DNA of 64,000 nt from Sideroxyarcus emersonii (GCF_021654335.1 NZ_AP023423.1:1-64000), one strand, 5' to 3'; shown: positions 31,206-41,100, counted from the stretch's first letter. Translations and numbers: made by a program. The notes: generated from the letters alone by a model not told the origin.

Positions 31206-32090
31206 ATGAGCGTACTACACGAATCCAATCTGACCAGCCTGAAATTCCTGCATCGCGGCAAAGTTCGCGACCTGTATGAAGTCGACGCCGATCATTTGCT
31301 GATCGTGCAGACCGATCGACTTTCCGCATTCGATGTGATCCTGCCTACGCCGATCCCCGGCAAGGGCGAGGTGTTGACCGCGGTGTCGAATTTCTGGTTC
31401 AAGAAACTGGCCCATGTCATCCCCAACCACCTGTCCGGCATCGATCCGGAGTCGGTGGTGAAGACCGAGGCGGAAAAAGCGCAAGTGCGCGGTCGCGCCT
31501 TTGTCACCAAGAAGCTCAAGCCCCTGCCGATCGAAGCGATCGTCCGTGGCTACCTGGTGGGTTCCGGCTGGAAGGACTACAAGAAGACCGGCGCCGTGTG
31601 CGGCATCCAGTTGCCGGCGGGATTGCAGGAAGCGCAGAAGCTGCCGCAACCCTTGTTCACACCTTCGACCAAGGCTGCGGTAGGCGAACACGACGAGAAC
31701 ATCTCGTTCGAGGAAGCCAGGAAGCTGCTGGGTGCGGAGATGGCCGAACAGGTGAAGAATGCCACCCTGGCGCTGTATACCCAGGCGGCGGACTACGCGT
31801 TGACCAAGGGCATCATCATCGCCGACACCAAGTTCGAATTCGGTACCGATGCCGCAGGCAAGCTGTATCTGATCGACGAGGCGCTGACGCCCGATTCCTC
31901 GCGCTTCTGGCCAGCCGACCAGTACAAGGTCGGCAGCAATCCTCCGAGCTTCGACAAGCAGTTCGTGCGCGACTGGCTGGAATCCTCCGGCTGGAACAAG
32001 CAACCGCCCGCACCGCAGGTCCCCGCGGACGTGCTGCAAAAGACCGCGGACAAATACCGCGAAGCACAACGCCTGCTGACCGGTGCATGA
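31206..32090 (+). CDS. purC: SAICAR synthase PurC
   Basis: PurC couples CAIR with aspartate to form SAICAR. The 294-residue protein is the longer form (about 290-300, versus 237 in E. coli), with [38 protein letters not shown], the nucleotide-binding KFEFGTD and [16 protein letters not shown]. It starts 2 bp after purE and overlaps the carbonic anhydrase start by ATGA, so the three genes are translationally linked. The C-terminal [17 protein letters not shown] segment is typical of this form. Confidence 0.96.
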   Translation: MSVLHESNLTSLKFLHRGKVRDLYEVDADHLLIVQTDRLSAFDVILPTPIPGKGEVLTAVSNFWFKKLAHVIPNHLSGIDPESVVKTEAEKAQVRGRAFVTKKLKPLPIEAIVRGYLVGSGWKDYKKTGAVCGIQLPAGLQEAQKLPQPLFTPSTKAAVGEHDENISFEEARKLLGAEMAEQVKNATLALYTQAADYALTKGIIIADTKFEFGTDAAGKLYLIDEALTPDSSRFWPADQYKVGSNPPSFDKQFVRDWLESSGWNKQPPAPQVPADVLQKTADKYREAQRLLTGA

Positions 32091-32722
32091 ATACGATCCC
32101 GAGCAAACTGATCGAGGGCTTCCGGCGTTTTCGGGAACGGCATTTCGAGCGCAACGACAGCTTTTACCAGCAGCTGGTTGCCAAAGGCCAGACGCCCAAG
32201 ACGCTGGTCGTTGCATGCTGCGATTCGCGGGTGGACCCTGCGCTGGTGCTGGATTGCGAGCCGGGTGACCTGTTCGTCGTCCGCAACGTTGCCAACCTCG
32301 TCCCGCCGCTCGAAAGCCGCGCCGGGCATCACGGAACCACCGCGGCCATCGAATACGGCGTGCGCACCTTGGGTGTCGGCCACATCATCGTGTTCGGGCA
32401 TGCACACTGCGGCGGCATCGGCGCCCTGGTCCGGAACGGCGGGGTGAGCGATCCCAATTCGTTCATCGACGACTGGATGTGCCTGGTGGAAAGCGCCCGC
32501 AGCAGCGTGATGGCAGAGATGCCCAACGCCACACTGGAAGAGCAGACGCGCGCCTGCGAACAGCGCGCCATCCTGGTCTCGCTGGATAACCTGATGACCT
32601 TCTCCTGGGTGCGGGAACGCGTCGAGGCAGGACAGCTCATCCTGCACGGCTGGTACTTCGATATCGAACGCGGAGAGTTGCTGCGTTACGATGCAGCGCG
32701 GCGCGCGTTTGCCGCGCTGTGA
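32087..32722 (+). CDS. can: Beta-class carbonic anhydrase
   Basis: This enzyme interconverts CO2 and bicarbonate. The 211-residue protein has the beta-class zinc ligands Cys44 (in CCDSR), His105 and Cys108 (GHAHCGG), with the Asp46-Arg48 dyad. Length is typical of the proteobacterial Can/CynT type. It is coupled to purC by a 4-bp overlap. Bicarbonate is needed by PurK, phosphoenolpyruvate carboxylase and others, while CO2 is the RuBisCO substrate, so its place downstream of cbbM-cbbQ-cbbO-fbp-purE-purC makes sense for inorganic carbon supply. Confidence 0.95.
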   Translation: MNTIPSKLIEGFRRFRERHFERNDSFYQQLVAKGQTPKTLVVACCDSRVDPALVLDCEPGDLFVVRNVANLVPPLESRAGHHGTTAAIEYGVRTLGVGHIIVFGHAHCGGIGALVRNGGVSDPNSFIDDWMCLVESARSSVMAEMPNATLEEQTRACEQRAILVSLDNLMTFSWVRERVEAGQLILHGWYFDIERGELLRYDAARRAFAAL

Positions 32723-33340
32723 TTACTTGCCGGTGCCGGAACTGCCGCCGGACAAACCCTTGAGCTCGCGATAGCGCTGCTTGTCGGCTTCGTAACGCGC
32801 TTTTACGGCATCCATTTCCTTCTGGTTCACATCGATGTTTTTCTGCAGGTCGGCGACGCGCACTTCGGCAGCAGCCAGGTCGTCGGTCAACGATTGCGGG
32901 ATCTTCCAGCCCTTCTTGGTCCGGCTGTCGGCTTCCTGATGCAACCCATCCAGCGTGGACTGGGCGGATTTGAGCATGGTGGTGTAACTGTTCAGGCGCG
33001 CCTCGATCTGCAACAGGTTGCGGTCGCGCGCAAGGTCGATCTCCTTCTCGTTGCTGTAGCTGTTCAGCAACGCCTGGTCGTGGCGGCTGGCTTCGATGGC
33101 CGCCTTGTCAACCACCGATTCCTGCTTGGATGACTTGAGCTTGTCGTCGAAGGTTTCGCTGCGGTCGGTCACCCGCCCATGATCGAGCTCCTTGGTATCC
33201 CGATCCGCGTACTCCGGAGGAATGGTCTCGCCGTAATGCGTGGTACCGTCCTTGTCCACCCATTTATACAGCTTGGCTTCCGCATTGAGGCTGAAGACGA
33301 TGCACAGGGCGGAAACGGCAAGCAGACTGGATTTTTTCAT
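32723..33340 (-). CDS. DUF4124 secreted protein with coiled coil
   Basis: This 205-residue protein begins with a signal peptide ([22 protein letters not shown]). A DUF4124 domain follows at about 22-55 ([22 protein letters not shown]), a small beta motif common in betaproteobacterial and gammaproteobacterial periplasmic proteins. The rest is charged and helical with coiled-coil character ([40 protein letters not shown]). Function is unknown. It overlaps the 3' end of pyrE by 4 bp, which suggests cotranscription with pyrE. An upstream in-frame start at 33700 lies within pyrE and is rejected. Confidence 0.85.
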   Translation of the reverse strand: MKKSSLLAVSALCIVFSLNAEAKLYKWVDKDGTTHYGETIPPEYADRDTKELDHGRVTDRSETFDDKLKSSKQESVVDKAAIEASRHDQALLNSYSNEKEIDLARDRNLLQIEARLNSYTTMLKSAQSTLDGLHQEADSRTKKGWKIPQSLTDDLAAAEVRVADLQKNIDVNQKEMDAVKARYEADKQRYRELKGLSGGSSGTGK

Positions 33341-33981
33341 TCTTTCACTCCGTAACGGTCGCGATAGGATTGGACCGCGTGCAGATTCTGCACCAACTGG
33401 GCTTGCCCCTGCAAATAGTCGAGCAGATCGTCCAGCGCGGCGATGGAAATGACCGGCAGGCCGAAATCGCGCCGCACTTCCTGCACCGCCGACAATTCGC
33501 CCTGCCCGCGTTCCATGCGGTCCAGCGCGATCACCACGCCGCAAGGGGTGGCGCCGGACGCGCGGATCAGTTCGATCGATTCGCGCACCGAAGTCCCGGC
33601 CGAGATGACATCGTCGATGATCAGCACCCTGCCCTGCAGCTTTGCCCCCACGGTGGTTCCGCCCTCGCCGTGGTCTTTCGCTTCCTTGCGGTTGAAGCAA
33701 TACGGCACGTTGCGCCCCTGCTCGGCCAGCGCGATGGAAGTGCCCGCTACGAGCGGAATGCCCTTATAAGCAGGGCCGAACAGCATGTCGAACTCGACGT
33801 TGGAGGCCAGGATGGCTTGTGCGTAGAACTGGCACAGCTCGCGCAGCGCAGCGCCGTCCTGGAACAGGCCGGAATTGAAGAAATAGGGCGAAAGACGTCC
33901 GGCCTTGGTCTGGAACTCGCCGAAGCGCAACACGTTCTGCGCGACGGCGAAGCGGATGAAATCCTGGCGGTAAGCGTGCAT
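33337..33981 (-). CDS. pyrE: Orotate phosphoribosyltransferase
   Basis: PyrE makes orotidine monophosphate from orotate and PRPP. The 214-residue protein has [16 protein letters not shown], the substrate segment [13 protein letters not shown] and the PRPP-binding motif [13 protein letters not shown]. The start [11 protein letters not shown] at 33981 matches the usual N-terminus; an in-frame ATG at 34017 would add 12 residues and overlap the divergent xth promoter. It is transcribed divergently from xth and overlaps the DUF4124 gene at its 3' end. Confidence 0.96.
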   Translation of the reverse strand: MHAYRQDFIRFAVAQNVLRFGEFQTKAGRLSPYFFNSGLFQDGAALRELCQFYAQAILASNVEFDMLFGPAYKGIPLVAGTSIALAEQGRNVPYCFNRKEAKDHGEGGTTVGAKLQGRVLIIDDVISAGTSVRESIELIRASGATPCGVVIALDRMERGQGELSAVQEVRRDFGLPVISIAALDDLLDYLQGQAQLVQNLHAVQSYRDRYGVKE

Positions 33982-33995
33982 GGATAGCTTTGCAG

Positions 33996-34023
33996 TTGGA
34001 TTGAACAGAGCCGCCATTATAAT
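33996..34023 (+). promoter_or_regulatory. Probable sigma70 promoter for xth
   Basis: TTGGAT at 33996-34001 and a perfect -10 TATAAT at 34018-34023 are 16 bases apart and point to xth, 28 bp downstream. Confidence 0.55.
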
Positions 34024-34050
34024 GCGCGGACTTATCCAGCGAGAGACTTC

Positions 34051-34827
34051 ATGCGCATCATCACCCTAAACCTGAACGGGATCCGTTCGGCTTACAACAA
34101 AGGCCTGCTGGAATGGTTCGGCAAGCAGGATGCCGACATTCTGTGCGTACAGGAACTCAAGGCCCAGGCCGACGACATGACCTCCGACATGCTCGCCCCG
34201 TTCGGCTACCACGGCTATTTCCACTATGCCGAGAAGAAGGGCTACAGCGGCGTCGGCATCTACTCCAGGCGCAAGCCGGACAACGTCATCGTCGGTCTGG
34301 GCATCCCCGAATTCGATGCCGAAGGACGCTACATCGAGGCGCAGTTCGGCAATCTCAGCGTGGTGTCGCTGTACCTGCCCTCCGGTTCCAGCGGTGAAGA
34401 GAGACAGGCCGTGAAGTTCAAATTTCTGGAAGCCTTCATGCCGCATCTTGTGGAACTTCGGCACAGTGGCCGCGACGTCATCGTCTGCGGCGACTGGAAC
34501 ATCGCCCATACCGAGAAGGACCTGAAGAACTGGCGCGGCAACAAGAAGAACTCCGGCTTCCTGCCGGAAGAGCGCGCTTGGCTCACCGAGCTGTTCGACG
34601 AAGTCGGTTTCGTCGACGTGTTCCGCAAGCTGCATCCCGAACTGGAAGCGTATACCTGGTGGTCGAACCGCGGCCAGGCCTGGGCCAAGGATGTCGGCTG
34701 GCGCATCGACTACCAGATCGCCACCCCCGGCATCGCCGCGAAGGCCGTCACGACGGGCATCTACAAGGAGCAGCGCTTCAGCGACCATGCACCGCTGATG
34801 GTGGATTACGAGAAGGATCTGGCCTAG
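34051..34827 (+). CDS. xth: Exodeoxyribonuclease III
   Basis: This is an ExoIII-family AP endonuclease and 3' exonuclease for base-excision repair. The 258-residue protein has the metal and catalytic signatures [12 protein letters not shown], the catalytic-Glu motif [42 protein letters not shown] and C-terminal FSDHAPL. Length is typical (E. coli 268). It has its own likely promoter with a perfect TATAAT. Its stop overlaps the end of the convergent small membrane-protein gene by 4 bp. Confidence 0.96.
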   Translation: MRIITLNLNGIRSAYNKGLLEWFGKQDADILCVQELKAQADDMTSDMLAPFGYHGYFHYAEKKGYSGVGIYSRRKPDNVIVGLGIPEFDAEGRYIEAQFGNLSVVSLYLPSGSSGEERQAVKFKFLEAFMPHLVELRHSGRDVIVCGDWNIAHTEKDLKNWRGNKKNSGFLPEERAWLTELFDEVGFVDVFRKLHPELEAYTWWSNRGQAWAKDVGWRIDYQIATPGIAAKAVTTGIYKEQRFSDHAPLMVDYEKDLA

Positions 34828-35081
34828 CGGGCGGGAGTGTCGGACGGTGGGCCGGCCGGGGCAGCGTCGCTGGTCGCCGTACTTGCGGGAACGAGCTCGG
34901 CCGCCCCGGCCGCAACGGGCTCGGAAGCGGGCACCTGCCGTTCGGCAACGGCGCGCTTCTTCTCCCGGGAGGCAGTGCCCAGCGAGGTGATGGTCTGGGT
35001 CAGCAGGTATTTGGCTATCATGATGACGACGATAGCCACCAGCAACATTACCGCCAGACGTTTGATCTTGCGCTCATCCAT
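34824..35081 (-). CDS. Small single-pass membrane protein
   Basis: This 85-residue protein has a basic start (MDERKIKR), one transmembrane helix (about 9-27, LAVMLLVAIVVIMIAKYLL) and a low-complexity Ala/Pro/Ser-rich C-terminal tail (about 45-85). No family is recognised. It is convergent with xth (4-bp overlap) and divergent from the DUF2238 gene. It could be a genuine small membrane protein; the tail composition gives little functional clue. Confidence 0.65.
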   Translation of the reverse strand: MDERKIKRLAVMLLVAIVVIMIAKYLLTQTITSLGTASREKKRAVAERQVPASEPVAAGAAELVPASTATSDAAPAGPPSDTPAR

Positions 35082-35138
35082 GCGGCCAGTTTAGCAATGA
35101 CTTGAACCGGTGCGCAAACCGGTATTGCAAGGAACAAA

Positions 35139-35747
35139 ATGAAAACAGCCAACGAACCATCGCTGCTCCTGATCGCCGGCAGCATCCTGCTCGCGATCAC
35201 CGCCATCCACCCGCACGACTACCTGACCTGGTGGATGGAGACGGCGCCCATTTTCATCGCCGTGCCCATCTTCGTTGCCACCTATAAGCGTTACACCTTA
35301 ACGCCGCTGGTCTATCGTCTGTTGTTCCTGCATGCGCTGATCCTGATGGTCGGCGGGCACTACACCTATGCCGAAGTGCCGCTGGGATACTGGATGGAGC
35401 ACTGGTTCGGCTTCCTGCGCAACGACTACGACAAGATCGGCCACTTCGCGCAGGGCTTCGTGCCGGCTCTGCTGTTCCGCGAACTGCTGCTGCGCAGCTC
35501 GCCGTTGCAACGCGGCAAACTGCTGTTCACGCTGGTCACCGCCAGCTGCCTTGCCGTCAGTGCCTGTTACGAACTCATCGAGTGGGCAGCCGCCGTGACG
35601 ATGGGGCAAGGCGCGGATGCCTTCCTCGGCACGCAGGGCGATCCATGGGATACGCAGACGGATATGTTGATGGCATTGATCGGGGCGGTTTGTGCGCAGG
35701 TGGTGTTGGGGAAGGTGCAGGATGGGCAGTTAGTTCGTCGGGCCTGA
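35139..35747 (+). CDS. DUF2238 inner-membrane protein
   Basis: This 202-residue polytopic protein matches the DUF2238 (YjdJ/YjdF-like) family, with about five to six hydrophobic segments (about 8-25, 32-48, 55-75, 105-120, 128-150, 170-190). The conserved region GFLRNDYDKIGHFAQGFVPALLFREL with acidic and histidine residues and FLGTQGDPWDTQTDMLMALIGA are the family hallmarks. Function is unknown. It starts 57 bp from the divergent small membrane protein and is followed by a 372-bp gene-free stretch of repeats. Confidence 0.88.
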   Translation: MKTANEPSLLLIAGSILLAITAIHPHDYLTWWMETAPIFIAVPIFVATYKRYTLTPLVYRLLFLHALILMVGGHYTYAEVPLGYWMEHWFGFLRNDYDKIGHFAQGFVPALLFRELLLRSSPLQRGKLLFTLVTASCLAVSACYELIEWAAAVTMGQGADAFLGTQGDPWDTQTDMLMALIGAVCAQVVLGKVQDGQLVRRA

Positions 35748-35769
35748 GCAAGCGGAGCCTCCAACAGTT

Positions 35770-35802
35770 CCCTCTCCCTCCGGGGGAGGGTTAGGGTGGG
35801 GG
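35770..35802. repeat. REP-like element CCCTCTCCCTCCGGGGGAGG-type
   Basis: The sequence resembles a C-rich/G-rich repeat found between genes in many proteobacteria, with a short CTCCC/GGGAG stem and the trailing GGTTAGGGTGGGGG motif. Only one copy is seen in this window. Confidence 0.6.
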
Positions 35803-35840
35803 AACGCTCGTTGCATGTTCTCTTCTTTCAAAACCAATAC

Positions 35841-36118
35841 AGTCGGGGGTAGCCCGACAGCTAGTCACTTTTCTCGTCTTGCCGAGAAAAGTAACCAAAA
35901 GAGGGCGCCCCCGGTTTGCCGCCCACTGCATGGGTTCCCTGCGTTGCTCGAACAGTCAGGCGGCTGCGGAACTCGCGCTACGCGCTCAGACAGTCCTCGC
36001 CGACTACCCCTGACTGTTCTCCGCTACTCGGCGGCGCACAGGGGAAGGAAAAGCAAAATCAGAGACCACACCGTGTGGGCACTTCGCGCCCACACCCGCA
36101 CGCTTCACTTGATGTACT
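35841..36118. repeat. Long dispersed repeat with ACTTTTCTCG hairpin
   Basis: The unit begins AGTCGGGGGTAGCCCGACAG, continues with the hairpin at 35867-35892 (10-bp stem, 6-base loop), AACCAAAAGAGGGCGCCC, and ends near CCGCACGCTTCACTTGATG. Similar strings recur in betaproteobacterial and gammaproteobacterial genomes to my knowledge. I can only show one copy here. Confidence 0.55.
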
Positions 36119-36119
36119 G

Positions 36120-36839
36120 TTAGGAGCGCTTATTTGATTCCAAGTAGCCGTGAAAAAACTTTCCATCGCCGCCAAACATGACAATTTGAAGCGAAATGTC
36201 ATAGTTTGTCGAGTGGCGCTTTCCCCCAATATCAAGAAAATCAATTTGAGCGCTTAAAATGGGGGTGACTGGGAAATCTGCTCTGTCTTTGTCTTTTGCA
36301 GCGAGATACAAGAGAGCGGAACAGAGCTGGACAAATACTAATGGCAACCTTATGACACTGGAATCCTTTTGAATAGATACGGGCAGTAAATAGTCCAGCG
36401 ATTCTTCCTGTTGATTTCTCCATATTGAGGCACCGTTGCCAAGAGTATCTGATTTGATAGTCAGCACTCCATTTTCCAAATCAAAATAAACCGGGGTTAA
36501 TGTTCGCTGAGCGAGCTGATTTACTTGAGCGACCATCTCTTCGATAGGAAATGACCACCTGATTAACAAATTCTTTGCAGTGCCAAGGCCAACATTAACT
36601 AGAGGCATCGAAAAAAATGGAAATCCTTCCCCCGCTGCTTGAGTGCTTAGCTTTGGAACCCAATGAGATGGTATGACGGGATCCTGAGAACCTTCGAAGT
36701 GTGTTCGGGAAATTACAAGTTCGGGTCGATAGGAGGCAACTCTTTGCTGAACCATTTGACGAACAGTCAAGAACGTTGCTATGGCAGCTAGAAATGCACC
36801 AACACTGGCAGAAAGTGCGATGATTTGGTCGATGGTCAT
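36120..36839 (-). CDS. Hypothetical membrane-anchored protein, A+T-rich
   Basis: This 239-residue protein has an N-terminal helix (about 5-24, IIALSASVGAFLAAIATFLT) followed by a basic stretch, then a predicted soluble domain with LVNVGLGTAKNLLIRWSF and DIGGKRHSTNYDISLQIV. I recognise no family; it resembles generic single-pass proteins annotated as hypothetical. Base composition is clearly A+T richer than its neighbours and it abuts the dispersed repeats, which hints at acquisition by transfer. It is 24 bp downstream of the AmpG-like gene on the same strand. The stop lies at the repeat edge. Confidence 0.7.
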   Translation of the reverse strand: MTIDQIIALSASVGAFLAAIATFLTVRQMVQQRVASYRPELVISRTHFEGSQDPVIPSHWVPKLSTQAAGEGFPFFSMPLVNVGLGTAKNLLIRWSFPIEEMVAQVNQLAQRTLTPVYFDLENGVLTIKSDTLGNGASIWRNQQEESLDYLLPVSIQKDSSVIRLPLVFVQLCSALLYLAAKDKDRADFPVTPILSAQIDFLDIGGKRHSTNYDISLQIVMFGGDGKFFHGYLESNKRS

Positions 36840-36863
36840 GAGCGAAACAGTTATGTGGAAGAT

Positions 36864-38120
36864 TCAGAAGTCATTCTGTGGCATCTGTCTCCACGGCGCA
36901 ACCTTAAGCAACAACAACATCCCCGGCACCGCCAGCACTGCACACAAGAAAAAGAAGTTCGTCCATCCCATCGTCTCCACCAGCCACCCCGTCGCCGCAT
37001 TGGCGAAGGTGCGCGGCATCGCCATCAGGCTGGTGAACAGTGCAAGCTGGGTGGCGGTATAGGCCGGGTGGGTGGTATGCGCCATGAAGGCGACGTAAGC
37101 CACGGTGCCTAGCCCGACGCCCAATGCTTCCAGGCCGATGACCAGCGCCAGCTGGGTGCGCTCGATCGCGGTGATCTCGGCGTGATGGCCGACCGAGGCC
37201 AGCCAGGCGAAGCCGAAGATGGAGACGATCTGCACCACGCCGAACAGCCACAACGCGCGGTTGATGCCGATCCTGATCATCCACAAGCCGCCGAGCAAAC
37301 CGCCGACGATGGAGGGCCACAGCCCGGCGTTCTTGGCGATGAGGCCGATGTCGGATTTGGAGAAACCCATGTCGAGGTAAAACGGCGTGGCCAGCGCGGT
37401 GCACATGCTGTCGCCGAGTTTGTAGAACAGCAGGAAGGCGAGGATCAGCAGCGCGCTCTTCCAGCCCTGGCGCGTGATGAATTCATGGAACGGCTCGACC
37501 ACGGCTTCGCGCAGCGTCTTGGGCGGCGACGCGCGGTGCGGCTCGCTCACTATCAGCGTCATCGCCATGCCGGGCAGCATGAACAGCGCGGTGACGATGA
37601 ACACCCAGTTCCACGCCATGTGGTCAGCCAGGATGAGCGACAGCGAACCGGGTACCAGTCCCGCGATGCGGTAGGCGTTGACGTGGATAGCGTTGCCCAG
37701 CCCCAGTTCGCTGTCGCTCAGCAGTTCGCGCCGATAGGCGTCGAGCGCGATGTCCTGGGTGGCGGAGAGGAAGGCAAGCAGGGTGCAGAACAGCACGATG
37801 GAGGACATCCCGGTTTGCGGAGAGAAGCCGCCGAGCATGGCGATCACCAGCAACAGGCCGGCCTGGGACAGCAGCATCCAGCCGCGGCGGCGCCCCAGTG
37901 CCGGAAGGACAAAGCGGTCCAGCAGCGGCGACCAGACGAATTTCCAGGTGTAGGGGAACTGGATCAGCGCGAACAGGCCGATGGTCTTGAGGTCGACCTG
38001 CTCGCTGCGCAGCCAGGCAGGAACCAGGTTGAACAGCAGGAACAGCGGCAGGCCGGAAGAAAAGCCCGTGAACACGCAGATGAGCATGCGTTTGGTGAAA
38101 AGCTGCTCCCAGACCGTCAT
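36864..38120 (-). CDS. AmpG-like MFS transporter
   Basis: This 418-residue major facilitator protein has about 12 hydrophobic segments. Its start (MLICVFTGFSSGLPLFLLFNLVPAWLR) and the WSPLLDRFVLPALGRRRGW loop resemble the AmpG/muropeptide permease family, which imports GlcNAc-anhydromuropeptides for wall recycling. AmgK, MurU and Mpl in the same window make such a role plausible, but substrate cannot be read from the sequence. It starts 3 bp downstream of the metW stop, so it may be cotranscribed with metX-metW. Confidence 0.8.
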   Translation of the reverse strand: MTVWEQLFTKRMLICVFTGFSSGLPLFLLFNLVPAWLRSEQVDLKTIGLFALIQFPYTWKFVWSPLLDRFVLPALGRRRGWMLLSQAGLLLVIAMLGGFSPQTGMSSIVLFCTLLAFLSATQDIALDAYRRELLSDSELGLGNAIHVNAYRIAGLVPGSLSLILADHMAWNWVFIVTALFMLPGMAMTLIVSEPHRASPPKTLREAVVEPFHEFITRQGWKSALLILAFLLFYKLGDSMCTALATPFYLDMGFSKSDIGLIAKNAGLWPSIVGGLLGGLWMIRIGINRALWLFGVVQIVSIFGFAWLASVGHHAEITAIERTQLALVIGLEALGVGLGTVAYVAFMAHTTHPAYTATQLALFTSLMAMPRTFANAATGWLVETMGWTNFFFLCAVLAVPGMLLLLKVAPWRQMPQNDF

Positions 38121-38123
38121 GGA

Positions 38124-38726
38124 TCAGGCATCGCGCCGGAAGCGATAGACGGCGGTAGTGCCGCGCAGGCTGGGCAATACATGCACGTCGCGACCATCGG
38201 CCATCACATGCCGCCCGAGGATGCGTATCTGCAGGTGAGCGCAGAGGATCTCGAAATCGTTCAGCGTGCACAGGTGCACGTTCGGCGTGTCGTACCACTG
38301 GTATGGCAATTCGTCCGAGACCGGCATGTTGCCGCGCAGGACCTGCAGGCGATTTTTCCAGTAGCCGAAATTGGGAAAGCTGACGATGCCTTCGTGGCCG
38401 ACGCGCACGATCTCGTTCATCAGCGCTTCGGTATGGTGGGTCGCCTGCAGCGTTTGCGACAGGATGACGAAATCGAAGGATCCATCTTCGAAATCCGCGA
38501 TGCCGGATTCGAGATCGCTCTGGATCACATTCACGTTATTGACGATGCAGGCGGCGATGTTGGCGTCGCTGATCTCCACGCCGTAGCCGCGCACGGCACG
38601 GGTTTCGCGCAGGTAGCGCAGCAGGCTGCCGTCGCCGCAGCCGAGATCGAGTACCGAGGAGCCCTGCGGTATCCAGGCGGCGATGGCGGCGAAATCGGGC
38701 CGCGACAGGATGATGGACGAATTCAT
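38124..38726 (-). CDS. metW: Methionine biosynthesis protein MetW
   Basis: MetW is a methyltransferase-fold protein that pairs with MetX in proteobacteria that make methionine via O-acylhomoserine; it is needed for full MetX activity in some species. The 200-residue product has the SAM-binding motif [15 protein letters not shown] and the [20 protein letters not shown] segment typical of MetW. Its start overlaps the metX stop by 4 bp. No further catalytic features stand out. Confidence 0.93.
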   Translation of the reverse strand: MNSSIILSRPDFAAIAAWIPQGSSVLDLGCGDGSLLRYLRETRAVRGYGVEISDANIAACIVNNVNVIQSDLESGIADFEDGSFDFVILSQTLQATHHTEALMNEIVRVGHEGIVSFPNFGYWKNRLQVLRGNMPVSDELPYQWYDTPNVHLCTLNDFEILCAHLQIRILGRHVMADGRDVHVLPSLRGTTAVYRFRRDA

Positions 38727-39859
38727 GGCGAGGTCCCTTCTGCTGCCACGCGATCCAGGTAATTGCGCATCACGGCGAAATACTGCTCATCCTGCATCAG
38801 GAACGAGTCATGGCCGTGCTGGGAAGAGATTTCGGCATAGCTCACGTCCAGCTTGTTGTGCAGCAGGGCGTGCACGATCTCGCGCGAACGCTGCGGCGAG
38901 AAGCGCCAGTCGGTGGTGAACGAAACGACGAGGAACTTCGCCCTGGCGGCAGCGAATGCGCGGTTCAGGTCGCCGTCGAGCTCGCGCGCCGGGTCGAAAT
39001 AATCCAGTGCCTTGGTCATCAGCAGGTAGGTATTGGCGTCGAAATAGGCTGCGAACTTGTCGCCCTGGTAACGCAAATAGGACTCGATCTGGAATTCGAT
39101 GTCGTAGCTGAAGTTCAGCTTGCCATGGCGCAGTTCGCGTCCGAACTTGTCCGCCATCGCATCGTCGGAGAGATAGGTGATGTGGCCCAGCATGCGCGCC
39201 AGGCGCAGGCCGCGCGTCGGTACCACGCCGTGCTGGTAGAAATCGCCGCCGTGGAAATCCGGGTCGGTCAGGATGGCACTGCGCGCCACGTCGTTGAAGG
39301 CGATGTTCTGGGCAGTGAGATGCGGGGCGGTGGCGATGGCCAGCACATGCCGCACGCGATCGGGATAGGCCAGCGCCCACTGCATGGCCTGCATGCCGCC
39401 CAGGCTGCCGCCGACCACGGCGGCGAAGCAGCGTATGCCAAGATGGTCGGCGAGGCGCGCCTGCGTTTCCACCCAGTCTTCCACGGTCACCACCGGAAAG
39501 CTTGCACCATAGGGTTTGCCGGTGCGCGGGTCTTTGCTGGAGGGGCCGGTGGAGCCATGACAGCCGCCCAGGTTGTTCAGGCCGACGACAAAGAACCGGT
39601 TCGTGTCGATGGGTTTGCCCGGCCCCACCATGTTGTCCCACCAGCCGACATTCCTGGCATCGTCCGCATAATGGCCGGCCACATGGTGGTGACCGGATAA
39701 CGCGTGGCAGATCAGGATGGCATTCGACTTGTCGGCGTTCAGGGTGCCATAGGTCTCGTACATCAATTCATAGTGCGGCAGCACCGCGCCGCTCCTGAAA
39801 GTGAGAGGCGTGTCGAAAATGGCGCGCTGTGCGCTGACGATGCCAACTGAAGCGTTCAA
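38723..39859 (-). CDS. metX: Homoserine O-acyltransferase MetX, TTG start
   Basis: MetX acylates homoserine, the first step of methionine synthesis. The 378-residue alpha/beta-hydrolase protein has the oxyanion and substrate motif [19 protein letters not shown], the nucleophile elbow [10 protein letters not shown] (Ser152 with this start), and the C-terminal His in SQHGHDSF. I chose a TTG start at 39859 because GGAG lies 5 bases upstream and the family length fits. A longer frame to 39943 runs into the riboswitch terminator, which makes it unlikely. In the MetX/MetW-type pathway the acyl donor may be succinyl-CoA or acetyl-CoA; this cannot be settled here. A SAM-II riboswitch lies upstream. 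Confidence 0.92.
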   Translation of the reverse strand: MNASVGIVSAQRAIFDTPLTFRSGAVLPHYELMYETYGTLNADKSNAILICHALSGHHHVAGHYADDARNVGWWDNMVGPGKPIDTNRFFVVGLNNLGGCHGSTGPSSKDPRTGKPYGASFPVVTVEDWVETQARLADHLGIRCFAAVVGGSLGGMQAMQWALAYPDRVRHVLAIATAPHLTAQNIAFNDVARSAILTDPDFHGGDFYQHGVVPTRGLRLARMLGHITYLSDDAMADKFGRELRHGKLNFSYDIEFQIESYLRYQGDKFAAYFDANTYLLMTKALDYFDPARELDGDLNRAFAAARAKFLVVSFTTDWRFSPQRSREIVHALLHNKLDVSYAEISSQHGHDSFLMQDEQYFAVMRNYLDRVAAEGTSP

Positions 39860-39871
39860 AGGGACTCCAAA

Positions 39872-39905
39872 GAAAAACCCGCACAGCTTGGTGGCTAGAG
39901 CGGGT
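39872..39905 (-). terminator. Terminator hairpin inside the metX leader
   Basis: On the minus strand ACCCGC (39905-39900) and GCGGGT (39882-39877) form a stem with a 17-base loop, followed by T5-C-T3. It lies between the SAM-II aptamer and the metX start codon, only 12 bp from it, and could act as the expression platform by transcription attenuation. Confidence 0.75.
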
Positions 39906-39908
39906 CTT

Positions 39909-39965
39909 CTCGCTTTAGCTGGTATGTTTAACGTGCCCCGCAAGCTGAACTCAAATCGGCACCGG
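39909..39965 (-). promoter_or_regulatory. SAM-II riboswitch upstream of metX
   Basis: On the minus strand the leader has the SAM-II layout: P1 stem GTGCC / GGCAC enclosing GATTTGA and AGCTTGCGG, followed by GTTAAACATACCAGCTAAAG with the conserved GCTAAA that forms the pseudoknot. This matches the SAM-II core (P1, GAUUUG, GCUUGCNG, GUUAAA, GCUAAA) as I recall it for Agrobacterium metA/metX leaders. It lies upstream of metX, the expected target. Confidence 0.9.
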
Positions 39966-39992
39966 ACGAAGTTTCTGTGTTTTGGCGGATCG

Positions 39993-39998
39993 TGTCAA
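39993..39998 (-). promoter_or_regulatory. Probable -35 element for the metX leader
   Basis: TTGACA on the minus strand is a perfect -35 consensus. At 17-base spacing the -10 would be GAAACT (39975-39970), which is weak. The expected transcription start is about 39963, right at the first base of the SAM-II aptamer. Confidence 0.5.
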
Positions 39999-40025
39999 CC
40001 CTGAAGGCCTTGCCGCCTTCAGGGT
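39998..40025 (-). terminator. Hairpin between hemB and the metX promoter
   Basis: An 11-bp perfect stem (ACCCTGAAGGC / GCCTTCAGGGT) with a 6-base loop lies 26 bp after the hemB stop. There is no T tract, so it may be a weak or factor-assisted terminator of hemB. Confidence 0.5.
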
Positions 40026-40050
40026 GGCGAATCGATCCGGTGTTGCGTTC

Positions 40051-41067
<1,017 letters not shown>

Positions 41068-41100
41068 TTATCAAATTACCGGAACTATTTTCGCATAGTC

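Larger units (their letters stand above)
35748..36119. other. 372-bp gene-free stretch of dispersed repeats
   Basis: No credible gene is present. An apparent open frame (35815-36123) is low-complexity and derives from the repeat. The interval contains a REP-like element (35770-35802), then a longer unit (about 35841-36118) with a hairpin of arms ACTTTTCTCG / CGAGAAAAGT (35867-35892), a G/C-rich middle and a short inverted repeat TGTGGGC...GCCCACA near 36076-36096. It separates the DUF2238 gene from a lower-G+C orphan gene. Confidence 0.7.

Noticed and set aside
34011-34030. Palindromic ATTATAAT used as -10 in both directions (xth and pyrE)
   Set aside because: No convincing -35 on the pyrE side at normal spacing, so only the xth promoter is reported.
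35815-36123. Open frame of 102 residues in the repeat block
   Set aside because: Low-complexity, repeat-derived composition, no ribosome-binding site and no recognisable domain; similar frames arise from this repeat family.
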